64,000 nt of DNA from DAHUXN01 sp963729815 (GCA_963729815.1 CAVSPU010000006.1:37411-101410); one strand, 5' to 3'. Counted from the first letter of the stretch, positions 9,359 through 17,342 are shown. Notes: generated from the letters alone by a model not told the origin. Program-made: numbers and translations.

Positions 9359-9682
9359 CTACTTAATTAGAACGATGACCAGCGCGTAAAGCGTGAGCGA
9401 TTCGATCAGCGCGACGCCGATCAGGAACGCGATTCGGATCGGACCGCTCGCCCCGGGATTGCGCGCCGTCCCTTCGCAAGCCGCCGCCGTAGCCTTTCCC
9501 TGGCCGACGCCGCAACCTGCCGCCGCAATGCCCAGACCAATGGCAGCCGCCACGTCTGTCCAGTCAATTCCTTTACTAATCGCTTCACCTGCGGTCTGCG
9601 CGAACGTCACCGGGGCAACGATCAAAGCGGTAACGAACACAGTCGCCAGCGCCAGCAAAAACCATACTGCTTTCTTTGTCAT
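9359..9682 (-). CDS. atpE: ATP synthase Fo subunit c, with signal-like N-terminal extension
   Basis: Subunit c forms the membrane rotor ring of F-type ATP synthase. The 107-residue protein has two helices joined by the polar loop ARNPGASG, and the ion-binding carboxylate Glu94 in ALIESLTLYALV. Gln61 (GVGQGKA), Ser95 and Tyr99 occupy the positions that complete the Na+ site in Ilyobacter/Propionigenium-type rings, so sodium coupling is possible. The first ~29 residues look like a cleavable signal sequence ending near TFAQT, longer than the usual ~80-residue proteolipid. AGGAGAAGAA precedes the ATG. It is last in an atpZ-atpI-atpB-atpE series. Confidence 0.93.
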   Translation of the reverse strand: MTKKAVWFLLALATVFVTALIVAPVTFAQTAGEAISKGIDWTDVAAAIGLGIAAAGCGVGQGKATAAACEGTARNPGASGPIRIAFLIGVALIESLTLYALVIVLIK

Positions 9683-9769
9683 TTCTTCTCCTCTTTATGA
9701 ATTGGCCGTCAGGAGGTGGTTCCCGGACACCGTGCAGCCGGGCTCACACTGCCAGCGCATGATTCCATA

Positions 9770-10585
9770 TTAATGCTCTTCGGAAACCGCAAGCCCCAAA
9801 TAAACGATTGCCAGCACCGTAAAGATGAAAGCCTGCAAGACGGCTTCAAATACGTGGAAGATGATTAACGCGAACGGGATCCCAATCGGAACTATTCCGG
9901 AAATATATCCAGCTGGATTCTTGTGCCCGAGGAATAGGAACAGCGCCACCGTCAATCCAAGGAACGCGACATAAATCAATTCGCCCACCATCATGTTGGC
10001 CCAAAGTCGAACGGTGAGCGAGAGCATGCGCGCAAAATGACTGAACGTCTCGATGATGACCATGAGCGGGGAAAGCGGCTTGACTGGGCCCATCAAAGTT
10101 TTCCCATAGCCGACCGGCCCGTGATGTCTCAGGCCAAAGTAGTTGTAGTAGAGAAAAACAACCACCGAAAGACCAAGAGGTACCGTCACCTCCGCAGTTG
10201 GAGACATAAAACCCGGAATCACTGCCGCCAGGTTGCAAATCAGAATGAACATGCCGATCGCGCCCAGCAACGCGAGGTGGCGCTCTGCCCCGTGTCCCAC
10301 GATATCGTCGATCAAATCCTTCACCCCGACGCCCATCGGATTCGTCAGGAAGAATTCCATGCATTGTTGTGTATCGCCGGGCTGCTCCACCGACAACCGC
10401 GCCCTGAGCCACAAGAAGAAAACAATTGAGAAGAGAAAAACGACCAGCTCCATCGCGAAGAAATTCGGTATGGGATATTGCGCGTTCGCCACATGGACGT
10501 GCAAGAGGACTAAAAGAGCCAGCGCTGGCTTGGCCAGCAGCCAGTTCACCAGCTTCGTTACTCCCAGGACGTGCTCTTCGCCCAT
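9770..10585 (-). CDS. atpB: ATP synthase Fo subunit a
   Basis: Subunit a is the stator channel that feeds ions to the c ring. The 271-residue protein shows the family signatures, including the essential arginine (Arg193 in SLTVRLWANMMVGELIY) and the downstream helices ending in FEAVLQAFIFTVLAIVYLG. AGGAG lies four bases before the ATG. The gene is 87 bases upstream of atpE and downstream of atpI, all leftward. No subunit b or F1 genes follow in the window, so the remaining subunits must be encoded elsewhere. Confidence 0.95.
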   Translation of the reverse strand: MGEEHVLGVTKLVNWLLAKPALALLVLLHVHVANAQYPIPNFFAMELVVFLFSIVFFLWLRARLSVEQPGDTQQCMEFFLTNPMGVGVKDLIDDIVGHGAERHLALLGAIGMFILICNLAAVIPGFMSPTAEVTVPLGLSVVVFLYYNYFGLRHHGPVGYGKTLMGPVKPLSPLMVIIETFSHFARMLSLTVRLWANMMVGELIYVAFLGLTVALFLFLGHKNPAGYISGIVPIGIPFALIIFHVFEAVLQAFIFTVLAIVYLGLAVSEEH

Positions 10586-10633
10586 GAATCTCCTACGTCA
10601 TCTACGGCAAGGGGTTTATTTCACAAACCGCAA

Positions 10634-11053
10634 TCAGAGCGCGTTCCAGCGATGATTGCCGTGCGCCAACTCGTAAAGAAGCTCCAAAACGATGGCCGGC
10701 ACGACCGCGACAGCACCACAGAGAAACGCAACGACAGGCAACCGCAACCAACTGAGAATAACATAGACCACTACGAGCAGCAATACGAGGCGGCCGAAGA
10801 ACTTCGCGTGAACGCTGCGCGGCACATGTACGGTTTCGGCGTTCGCCTGCGCCGCGCCCAGCCGCATCAGCGCCGCCGCACCTTGCCTGAGCCACCGAAA
10901 ATTCAGCCAGCAGATCGCCGTTCCGACCGCGGCAGCCTCCGCCGAGCGAATTCCCCACCCAATTGCGGCGCCGAGCGTCATCGCCGCGCCGAGTCCGAGG
11001 ATGAACCATTCAATGCGGCGCTCGATTGAGACGTATTCGGCGTCATCCGCCAT
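10634..11053 (-). CDS. atpI: ATP synthase I-chain-like membrane protein
   Basis: This 139-residue protein has about four hydrophobic helices arranged as two hairpins (AMTLGAAIGWGIR, AAVGTAICWLNFRWL, LVLLLVVVYVILSWL, VAFLCGAVAVVPAIVLELLYEL), as in the ATP synthase I chain family, thought to assist Fo or c-ring assembly. Its place between atpZ and atpB supports this. The start is taken as ATG at 11053, inside the 3' end of atpZ (11-base overlap) after GGAAAAG; an alternative ATG six codons upstream exists. Sequence similarity alone is weak, so context carries much of the call. Confidence 0.72.
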   Translation of the reverse strand: MADDAEYVSIERRIEWFILGLGAAMTLGAAIGWGIRSAEAAAVGTAICWLNFRWLRQGAAALMRLGAAQANAETVHVPRSVHAKFFGRLVLLLVVVYVILSWLRLPVVAFLCGAVAVVPAIVLELLYELAHGNHRWNAL

Positions 11054-11285
11054 TTTTCTTTTCCGCTGCATTCGCGAGTTTCAATACTTCGCGAAGCCCC
11101 AATCCGAAGCCGAGGAATCCCAATACGATCATCAAGATGAATTTCGTGTGCAGCCAGCGGTCAAGCAAATATCCGATGCCGCCGCCAACGAAAACGGGCA
11201 CCACCAGCGAAAAAGGTATCTGCATGGCGATGGCGATTTGCTTTGCGGCATTGGCGCCGCCCTTGCGGCTGGAATCAGGATCCAT
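11043..11285 (-). CDS. atpZ: AtpZ/AtpI family Fo accessory protein
   Basis: An 80-residue protein with two transmembrane helices. The core IPFSLVVPVFVGGGIGYLLDRW followed by LGFLGFGLGLREVLKL is the typical AtpZ (F0F1-ATPase gene 1) pattern; this family accompanies Fo operons and is linked to ATP synthase assembly or Mg2+/Ca2+ handling. It is 21 bases downstream of mogA and overlaps the next gene by 11 bases, so the two accessory genes appear translationally coupled. Confidence 0.82.
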   Translation of the reverse strand: MDPDSSRKGGANAAKQIAIAMQIPFSLVVPVFVGGGIGYLLDRWLHTKFILMIVLGFLGFGLGLREVLKLANAAEKKNGG

Positions 11286-11306
11286 GGGTCAGCTCCGTCG
11301 CCCGTG

Positions 11307-11783
11307 TCAATCGTGGCGCGCGCCATGCAGCACGGACACCGCGTGCGGAATCAATGCGGCGATGGCGTCAAACGATTCCACCGCGCCGCGCGGACTGCCC
11401 GGCAAATTCACGATCAGGCTTGTGCCGCGAATTCCCACAATCGAGCGCGAAAGCGTTGCGTTCGGATTCTTCTCGCAGCCCACTTGTCGCATCCGTTCCG
11501 CCAGACCGGGCACTTGCCGTCCAACGACGCTCGCCGTCGCTTCGGGCGTCACGTCCCGCGGACCAAGTCCCGTCCCGCCTGTCGTCAGAATCAAGTCTAC
11601 TTTATCGGAATCGGCCAAAGCTGAAAGTTGCGCCCGAATTAGCGTTTCCTCATCCGGGGCGATTGACGTCGAGACCACTTCCCAACCGGCTTCACGGCAC
11701 CGCTCCACCAAAGCCTTGCCAGAGCGGTCCTCGCGGTGCCCGGCGGAAACCGAATCGCTAATCGTGATGATGGAAATTCGCAT
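11307..11783 (-). CDS. mogA: Molybdopterin adenylyltransferase MogA/MoaB family
   Basis: MogA adenylylates molybdopterin before molybdate insertion. The 158-residue protein has the MoCF-binding fold with the TTGGTGLGPRDVTPEA motif near residue 68 and the NLPGSPRGA motif near 125, both substrate-binding. It is single-domain, of normal length. Other Moco genes (moaC, moeA) lie 1-3 kb upstream on the same strand, separated by a response regulator. Only 21 bases separate it from atpZ, so it probably shares a transcript with the Fo genes. Confidence 0.93.
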   Translation of the reverse strand: MRISIITISDSVSAGHREDRSGKALVERCREAGWEVVSTSIAPDEETLIRAQLSALADSDKVDLILTTGGTGLGPRDVTPEATASVVGRQVPGLAERMRQVGCEKNPNATLSRSIVGIRGTSLIVNLPGSPRGAVESFDAIAALIPHAVSVLHGARHD

Positions 11784-11905
11784 CTGGAAGTCGCGCTGCT
11801 ACGCTACCGCTGCACAGTCAATTCGAACTAAGTCGCGCTGAAGTCGGCCACTGGAACTCACGCTCGATTGTCTTCGGCGACTCAGGCAATCCACTTCGAA
11901 CAACG

Positions 11906-12661
11906 CTAGTTCCCCGCCGTGTCCGGCTGGCCCTGGGGAAGCGCCTGCTGGCTTTCGTCCATCAGTCGAAGGGCCTCCATCAGCAACCCGGTAGTGGAGC
12001 GCTCAATCGTCGTGCGCGAGGGCGCGGCGTTGAAATCAATCTCGAATTCTCCGGCTGACCACCGCACTGCCTCATAGACCGCAAGCTCTCCCTCGATCGC
12101 GCCCGATTGCGCATCCTGGCACTGTCCTCCCGCGAAATAAATCTGGCAGGCGTTGCTCCCGCTTCGCACCGTGAGCTTGCAAGTCTTCTGCCCCATCTCA
12201 ATGGACTGCATCAGGTCGAGCATGCTCATTTCTTCGAGACGCCCTTGAATCACCCCAGGCCGCGCCGAGGACTTTTGCAGTTTTTCGAGCTGAAGCCGGT
12301 CGATGACTTTCTTGGCGCGCCGCACCAGTTCGGGAATAAAAAACGGCTTGACGATGAAATCCTCGACGCCCTCGACCAAGGGTCGCAATTTCTCCTCGAT
12401 GTCCGCGCGATTTGCAAGGAACATGAACGGAATGGGCCGCGACGCAAATCGCGGGCGAAGCTTCTCGAAGAGCTGCCGGCCGTCGAGTCCGGGCATGCGA
12501 TAGTCGCAAATCACCAAATCCGGAGTCTCATCGACGATTTTGAGTAGCGCATCGCCGCCATCGGCGGCGGCGTGTACGTCGCAGTGGGGCTCGAGCCCCT
12601 TGACCATGAGCCCGAGCACGAGCGGATTATCATCGACGACGAGAACTCGAACGCCCTTCAT
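11906..12661 (-). CDS. Response regulator: receiver domain plus DUF4388 (PATAN)
   Basis: Residues 1-118 form a receiver domain with the acidic pair Asp10/Asp11, phospho-acceptor Asp53 (ICDYRMPG) and Lys105 (VKPF). The conserved Thr/Ser is replaced around residue 83 (FLANRAD). Residues ~138-235 resemble DUF4388/PATAN (GRLEEMSMLDLMQSIEMGQKT, then an IYFAGGQCQDAQ-like segment), a non-DNA-binding output domain found in PatA-type and gliding or exopolysaccharide regulators. The start overlaps the moaC stop by 4 bases (ATGA), so it is translated with the Moco genes. No partner kinase is nearby; its target is unknown. Confidence 0.88.
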   Translation of the reverse strand: MKGVRVLVVDDNPLVLGLMVKGLEPHCDVHAAADGGDALLKIVDETPDLVICDYRMPGLDGRQLFEKLRPRFASRPIPFMFLANRADIEEKLRPLVEGVEDFIVKPFFIPELVRRAKKVIDRLQLEKLQKSSARPGVIQGRLEEMSMLDLMQSIEMGQKTCKLTVRSGSNACQIYFAGGQCQDAQSGAIEGELAVYEAVRWSAGEFEIDFNAAPSRTTIERSTTGLLMEALRLMDESQQALPQGQPDTAGN

Positions 12662-13152
12662 CGGCGCCCGCGCGCGGAGCCTGGCCTTACGTAGTGCCCG
12701 CTCCGCCCTCCTGCCTTCTCGACGAGATAGATTTCAGAAATTTCCATGCTGCGGTCCAGGGCCTTGCACATATCGTAAAGCGTCAGCGCGGCAACGGCTG
12801 TCGCTGTCAGCGCTTCCATTTCCACGCCGGTGGGACCGGTCGCCGTCACCCGCGAGACGATCTCGACCCCATTCTGACATAGCTCGGCGGCAACATCTAT
12901 GTGCGTTAGGAGCAGTGGATGACAAAGAGGAATCAACTCCGGAGTGCGCTTCGCCGCCGCAATTCCCGCGATCCGCGCAATCTCCAGCGGATTCCCTTTC
13001 GGCGTATTCATCTTGCGCACTTTCGCGAGCGCCGCAGCGCCAATGCGCACAAACCCGCGGGCGACCGCCGTGCGCTCCGTCGCGGCCTTTGCCGTGACGT
13101 CCACCATGCGAACGCGGCCGCGCGAATCGAAATGGGACAGCGAGCGCTTCAT
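12658..13152 (-). CDS. moaC: Cyclic pyranopterin monophosphate synthase MoaC
   Basis: MoaC makes cyclic pyranopterin monophosphate in the first stage of molybdenum cofactor synthesis, with MoaA. The 164-residue protein matches the family end to end: MVDVTAKAATERTAVARG, KGNPLEIARIAGI, LIPLCHPL and the C-terminal GVEMEALTATAVAALTLYDM. It lies 18 bases downstream of moeA and overlaps the next gene by 4 bases. moaA itself is not in the window. Confidence 0.95.
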   Translation of the reverse strand: MKRSLSHFDSRGRVRMVDVTAKAATERTAVARGFVRIGAAALAKVRKMNTPKGNPLEIARIAGIAAAKRTPELIPLCHPLLLTHIDVAAELCQNGVEIVSRVTATGPTGVEMEALTATAVAALTLYDMCKALDRSMEISEIYLVEKAGGRSGHYVRPGSARGRR

Positions 13153-13170
13153 CGTTTCCTTTCTGCGCCT

Positions 13171-14391
13171 CTACAATAGCCCGCGGCGTGGTAGCACGTC
13201 CACCAGCTCGCCTGCGGCAAGTTTAAGTTTCGTTTGATGCACCACGAGAAAGCAGTTCCCGCGCGCCAGCATCGCGATGTCGCCCGACCCTTGCCATGGC
13301 AGTTCCGCCACCACAGCCTCTCCGTCTCGCCACTGCACGTTCGCGGGCACGAAGTGGGTCAGCGGGGCTTTTTGTTCAGTGGGCTTTTCGAGCTTCGCCT
13401 TCAGCAGTGTCAATGCCCGCGCCTCGGTGCCGCACAAAATGTCGATCGCGGGCACGGCGAATAATTCAAACGTGACCATCGTCGACACAGGATTACCGGG
13501 CAAAGCAAAAACAGGTTTTCCCTTGCAAATTCCAAAAGTCACGGGCCTTCCCGGCCGCATCGCCACGCCATCAAAAGCAAATTCCGCGCCGAGGTCCCGC
13601 AGAACTTCTCCAACCAAATCATACTTCCCCATCGAAATCCCGCCACTCACAACCAGCGCGTCCGCTTCCAGTCCGCGTTCAATCACTTGACGCAACACTT
13701 CTATGCGATCTCGCGCATTTCCGAGCGGAACCGCCTCGCCACCCGCCAGGCGCACCTGCACGGCCAGAGATGCTCCGTTGCTATTGCGAATCTCGAATGG
13801 GCCCGGCTGTGTGTCCACCGGTACAACTTCATTCCCCGTCGAAACAATCGCAATGCGCGGCTTGCGATAACTTTTTATTTCGGCCCGCCCCACTTGTGCT
13901 GCGAGCGCTATCTCCGCGTATCCGATCCGCGCCCGCGCCCGTAGCAGAATGTCCGCCGCGCGCGACTCCGAGCCCGCCGGCACGAAGTTCATTCCGGAGA
14001 TGGCGGACATCTCCATCACAACTTCATCTTGCCGCGCGCCCGGACGTGTGTGCTCCACCATCACGACCGCGTCCGCGCCATCAGGCAGCGCCGCGCCTGT
14101 CATAATCTGGACGCATTCGCCGGCACTGACCTTCCGCGTGAACGTGCCGCCCGCCTGCACTTCGCCAATCACACGCAGCTTTGCGCCGGGCTTACCGCAA
14201 TCCGCGGCTCGCACTGCGAAGCCGTCGCGCGTTGCGCGATCGAACGGCGGATAATCGCGGTCGGCAGCAATTTGCTCGGCCAGAATCCGGCCCAGCGCAT
14301 TTTCCAGTTTGACTGTTTCCGTGGCCGGGATCCGTCGGAGGCCGACGACAACTTCGATCACTTTCTTTCGGGCGTCCTCAAAGGACAACAT
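13171..14391 (-). CDS. moeA: Molybdopterin molybdenumtransferase MoeA
   Basis: MoeA inserts molybdate into adenylylated molybdopterin. The 406-residue protein has the MoeA N-terminal domain (DYPPFDRATRDGFAVRAAD), the central MoCF domain (VVSTGNEVV, VVSGGISMGKYDLV, ALPGNPVST) and the C-terminal beta domain. Length is normal. It starts 6 bases after the purA stop and precedes moaC, giving a purA-moeA-moaC-regulator run on the - strand. Confidence 0.95.
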   Translation of the reverse strand: MLSFEDARKKVIEVVVGLRRIPATETVKLENALGRILAEQIAADRDYPPFDRATRDGFAVRAADCGKPGAKLRVIGEVQAGGTFTRKVSAGECVQIMTGAALPDGADAVVMVEHTRPGARQDEVVMEMSAISGMNFVPAGSESRAADILLRARARIGYAEIALAAQVGRAEIKSYRKPRIAIVSTGNEVVPVDTQPGPFEIRNSNGASLAVQVRLAGGEAVPLGNARDRIEVLRQVIERGLEADALVVSGGISMGKYDLVGEVLRDLGAEFAFDGVAMRPGRPVTFGICKGKPVFALPGNPVSTMVTFELFAVPAIDILCGTEARALTLLKAKLEKPTEQKAPLTHFVPANVQWRDGEAVVAELPWQGSGDIAMLARGNCFLVVHQTKLKLAAGELVDVLPRRGLL

Positions 14392-14397
14392 AGCGGT

Positions 14398-15696
14398 TCA
14401 CAACCAGGCGGCGAGTTTCGTTCCGCGAGGAATAATCGTGGCGTCGCGCTCGGGCCCTGTTGAAATCATTCCGATCTCAACTCCCAGCGAATCGGCGATA
14501 AATTTCAAATAGTCGCGCGCCGGCTCGGGAAGCTCGTGCGCTTCGCGAATGTGGTCCGTGCGCTTTTGCCAGCCAGGAATGGTCTTGTATTCAGGCGTCA
14601 CTTCCGCCAGAGTTTCCACCTCGGCGGGCATCTCCTCGAGCTTCGAGCCCTTGTAGCGATACCCAATGCACACTTGAATTTCTTTTTGCGTGTCGAACAC
14701 GTCGAGCTTCGTCACCACGAGCGAATCGATTCCGTTGACCTGCACTGCGTAGCGCAGCATCGCCAGATCGAGCCACCCGCATCGCCGCGGCCGCCCCGTC
14801 ACTGCGCCGTACTCTTTCCCGCGATCGCGCACCGCTTGCGCGTCGAGGTCCGGCATTTCCGTCGGGAATGGTCCGCCCCCCACGCGCGTCGTATACGCCT
14901 TCGTCACGCCGATCACCCCGGTTACGAGCTTCGGCGAAAAGCCCAGCCCCGTGCACGCGCCGCCTGATGTCGCGCTCGACGATGTGACATAAGGATACGT
15001 CCCGTGGTCGATGTCCAGCATCGTTCCCTGCGCGCCTTCGAACAAGATCGACTCACCATTCTTAAGCGCGCGGTTCACCAGCGCAGACGTGTCCGTCACG
15101 TACCCGCGAATCCGCTCCGCAAGCTCCCGATAGTTTTCAAAAATACCTTTCGTATCCAGCGGCGCATCATATGCCGCCCTGCTGAAAGCATCTTTTTCTT
15201 CGATATCGCGCTCAAGTTTCCGCTCGAAGCGCTCCGCGTCCATCAAATCGCAAACGCGCAAACCGCGCCGCGCCATTTTGTCTTCGTACGCAGGTCCGAT
15301 GCCTCGCGACGTGGTTCCGATGCGGTGCGGCCCACGCGCAGCTTCCGACGCTTTTTCCAGCTCACGATGAAAAGGAAAAATCAGGTGTGCGCGATTGCTT
15401 AGGTACAGCCGCCCATTTACGTCGACCCCGCCGTTTTTCAAGCTGTCGAGCTCCGCCACGAGCGCCGCGGGATCGACCACGACTCCCGCTCCGATAATCG
15501 CCTTTTTACCCGGCCGCAAAATTCCGCATGGAATTAACTGCAGCACGAAGCGCTGGCCGCTAATGATGACCGTGTGACCGGCGTTGTGCCCGCCGCCATA
15601 CCGCGCGCTGTAATCGAACGACGACGCCAGGTAATCGACCACCTTACCTTTGCCTTCGTCGCCCCACTGCGCGCCTACAATCGCAATCGCCTTCAT
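14398..15696 (-). CDS. purA: Adenylosuccinate synthetase
   Basis: PurA condenses IMP and aspartate with GTP to adenylosuccinate, the first committed step to AMP. The GTP-binding glycine-rich loop GAQWGDEGKGKVVDYL begins at residue 7, followed by HNAGHT and the GTTSRGIGPAYEDK segment. The start at 15696 gives the canonical MKAIAIVGAQWGDEGKG N-terminus; the open frame runs 14 codons further upstream without a conserved sequence. Length (432) is typical. Confidence 0.96.
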   Translation of the reverse strand: MKAIAIVGAQWGDEGKGKVVDYLASSFDYSARYGGGHNAGHTVIISGQRFVLQLIPCGILRPGKKAIIGAGVVVDPAALVAELDSLKNGGVDVNGRLYLSNRAHLIFPFHRELEKASEAARGPHRIGTTSRGIGPAYEDKMARRGLRVCDLMDAERFERKLERDIEEKDAFSRAAYDAPLDTKGIFENYRELAERIRGYVTDTSALVNRALKNGESILFEGAQGTMLDIDHGTYPYVTSSSATSGGACTGLGFSPKLVTGVIGVTKAYTTRVGGGPFPTEMPDLDAQAVRDRGKEYGAVTGRPRRCGWLDLAMLRYAVQVNGIDSLVVTKLDVFDTQKEIQVCIGYRYKGSKLEEMPAEVETLAEVTPEYKTIPGWQKRTDHIREAHELPEPARDYLKFIADSLGVEIGMISTGPERDATIIPRGTKLAAWL

Positions 15697-15906
15697 CGAG
15701 CCGTTTCTCGCCTTTCGAATGGCCAGCCGCACCCTCACCCCTCGAAATCGCTTAGGGAAAATATTCTCAGAGGAATTTGCAGCCAGCGCAGACTCACCAT
15801 CCTACGCTTGCTTCGCCGCGAAGGCAAGGCGCCAGTCCGGTTGGTAGTGGGTTCGTTTGAAATCCACCCGTATTGCATCCCCACCTAGCTGTGGCAATAT
15901 GGCAGC

Positions 15907-16029
15907 ATGGCGAAGAAGAAACCTGCAAAGAAGTCCAAGAAACGCTCACCCAAAAAGCGATCTGCGCCGAAACCTGACGTGAATCAGATCGCAGCGCAGA
16001 TTGTATCGAGGGCTACTCAGGGACGTTAG
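15907..16029 (+). CDS. Lysine-rich 40-residue miniprotein
   Basis: A short open frame (40 codons plus stop) starting ATGGCGAAGAAG. The first 23 residues are almost all Lys, Arg, Ser, Pro and Ala; the last 17 (DVNQIAAQIVSRATQGR) look like an amphipathic helix. This two-part layout, basic tail plus DVNQxAxxIV helix, gives some reason to treat it as a real nucleic-acid-binding miniprotein, but no ribosome binding site is obvious. It runs convergent to the DUF3467 gene and overlaps its last 17 bases. Function unknown. Confidence 0.45.
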   Translation: MAKKKPAKKSKKRSPKKRSAPKPDVNQIAAQIVSRATQGR

Positions 16030-16348
16030 TTCCCTCGGGTTGAGGACGTAGTTTCCCGAAGGTTGCCTCATACTTTTCAATGGTCGATGCCAAAACCATT
16101 TGCAGTGAGCGCGCAAATTCTGGAGAAAGAATCATACAAACTCGCTCTACCGCCATTGTGGCCGGTCCCTGCGTAGTCTCTCCCGGAACCAAGAGCATTT
16201 GGGTCCCGGGCTCAGATGTAGCCTCTGAAAAATAAATTTTCACGTCGTTGTAAGAAATCTGCACCCGCGCATTGTTTGTGTAGACGCTTGGGAGGCCCTC
16301 CGGTTGTACAAAACGTACTTGTTGCCTCTTTGCCTTGCCTTCTTCCAT
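16013..16348 (-). CDS. DUF3467 family protein
   Basis: A 111-residue protein with the DUF3467 pattern: a YTNNARVQISYNDVKIYF strand segment near residue 23, followed by RVCMILSPEFARSLQMVL and a helix ending in IEKYEATFG. The family has no established function; it often sits in small accessory operons. Here it begins 7 bases after the XRE antitoxin gene and is probably the third gene of the toxin-antitoxin transcript. Confidence 0.75.
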   Translation of the reverse strand: MEEGKAKRQQVRFVQPEGLPSVYTNNARVQISYNDVKIYFSEATSEPGTQMLLVPGETTQGPATMAVERVCMILSPEFARSLQMVLASTIEKYEATFGKLRPQPEGTNVPE

Positions 16349-16355
16349 TTTATCC

Positions 16356-16871
16356 TCACGTAGTCATTTGAAAGTTTCGAGTCTTTGCAGTTTCTTCTGA
16401 GTGCAAAAGATGCCCGATTGTGACCAAATCCTCTTGTGGCTCATCCGGTGGAGTCGCAATAAATAACTGCGGTGACAGCGGCGTCTGTAGCGGTCTTAAT
16501 TCTTGAACGCCAGCAAAAAAGGGGTCGTCTTTAAATTTGGGTACTTCAAGATTCTTCCTGCCGAATCTTTCCGCATCCAATGCCAGATTTTTGAAGCGCT
16601 CAAATCTAACCGTTAATACGACATCAAAAGCCTGTGCTAGTTTCTTTAGGCTCTTAATACTCCAAGAGGAGTAATCCACATTTTCCAGACGCGAAACCAC
16701 TGATTGTTTCATTTCTGCTTCACGGGCGAGATCGGCTTGACGCCATTTTCTTTGTTCTCGAAGAACCTTAATTTGAGTGGCAATCGAGCTATTTAAAAAG
16801 CTCTCTGCGTAGGAATGACGGTATTCCTCATCAGCAAACTCGTGCTTTAGGTTTTTTACCAACCCGTTCAT
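16356..16871 (-). CDS. XRE-family antitoxin (HigA-like)
   Basis: A 171-residue protein with a helix-turn-helix at about residues 33-80 (IKVLREQRKWRQADLAREAEMKQ followed by VVSRLENVDYSSWSIKSLKKLA), the pattern of XRE antitoxins paired with RelE/Gp49-like toxins. The N-terminus YRHSYAESFLNSSIATQI is also typical of this group. The C-terminal ~80 residues are less ordered and probably contact the toxin. The ATG at 16871 was chosen because AGAAGG lies seven bases upstream; it falls inside the toxin gene (41-base overlap). Likely autoregulates through the inverted repeat at about 17270-17300. Confidence 0.8.
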   Translation of the reverse strand: MNGLVKNLKHEFADEEYRHSYAESFLNSSIATQIKVLREQRKWRQADLAREAEMKQSVVSRLENVDYSSWSIKSLKKLAQAFDVVLTVRFERFKNLALDAERFGRKNLEVPKFKDDPFFAGVQELRPLQTPLSPQLFIATPPDEPQEDLVTIGHLLHSEETAKTRNFQMTT

Positions 16872-17253
16872 GGGGGCACCTTCTTTTCTGCGGATTTGCC
16901 TCAAGGAACACTCGATTGGCGTCCGCTAAGTCCCAAGCATTCGGCGGAATGTATTCCCAGTCTTTCTCGAATGCACCGAAAAGTAGTGTAAATTCACGGT
17001 CTTTCATGACTGGCCCCTTACAGAGAAAGGGCCGGACTTGGATGTCGCCCTTTATCTTCAGCAGCCACAAGTGGGGGTAACCCTTTAGCGGTCCTACCAA
17101 TAGGCCGGGTGGGAGATCGGGATTGCTCGTGAGCATATCCAGTTTTTGGTTCAACTTTGCCAGTTCTTTCGCCTGTAGACACAAAGTCCATTCCTTGAAC
17201 ACGTTACAGCCGTTCTCGTCTACGTAATCGAATAGAGTCCAGCCACTCATCAT
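16831..17253 (-). CDS. RelE/HigB-like (Gp49, DUF891) toxin
   Basis: A 140-residue protein whose layout matches phage-derived Gp49/HigB-like mRNA interferases: a helical N-terminal half (FKEWTLCLQAKELAKLNQKLDML), the LVGPLKGYPHLWLLKIKGDIQVRPFLC strands, and the LLFGAFEKDWEYIPPNAWDLA motif, where related toxins read LLHAFxKKxxKTP. It precedes its antitoxin, the usual HigBA order. The C-terminal ~25 residues, rich in Lys, Arg and Cys, overlap the antitoxin start. The assigned ATG overlaps a -10 candidate, so the true start is uncertain. Confidence 0.7.
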   Translation of the reverse strand: MMSGWTLFDYVDENGCNVFKEWTLCLQAKELAKLNQKLDMLTSNPDLPPGLLVGPLKGYPHLWLLKIKGDIQVRPFLCKGPVMKDREFTLLFGAFEKDWEYIPPNAWDLADANRVFLEANPQKRRCPHERVGKKPKARVC

Positions 17254-17270
17254 AATATCGCAAAAATGTG

Positions 17271-17320
17271 ATTTGTCAAGTTTTTTTCCTTGACAATCTT
17301 ATCACAAATTTGCTATAAAT
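17271..17320. promoter_or_regulatory. Divergent promoter region with inverted repeat (toxin operon / transposase)
   Basis: An inverted repeat (TTGTCAAG at 17273-17280 against CTTGACAA at 17289-17296, eight-base T-rich spacer) sits between the divergent toxin and transposase genes. It contains a + strand -35 (TTGACA, 17290-17295) with -10 TATAAA at 17314-17319 (18-base spacer), about 24 bases before the transposase ATG. The mirror arm gives a - strand -35 (17274-17279) with TATTAT at 17252-17257. The repeat overlaps both -35 boxes and is a good candidate operator for the XRE antitoxin. Confidence 0.6.
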
Positions 17321-17342
17321 AGTCAAGTCAAAAGAGACCAAA

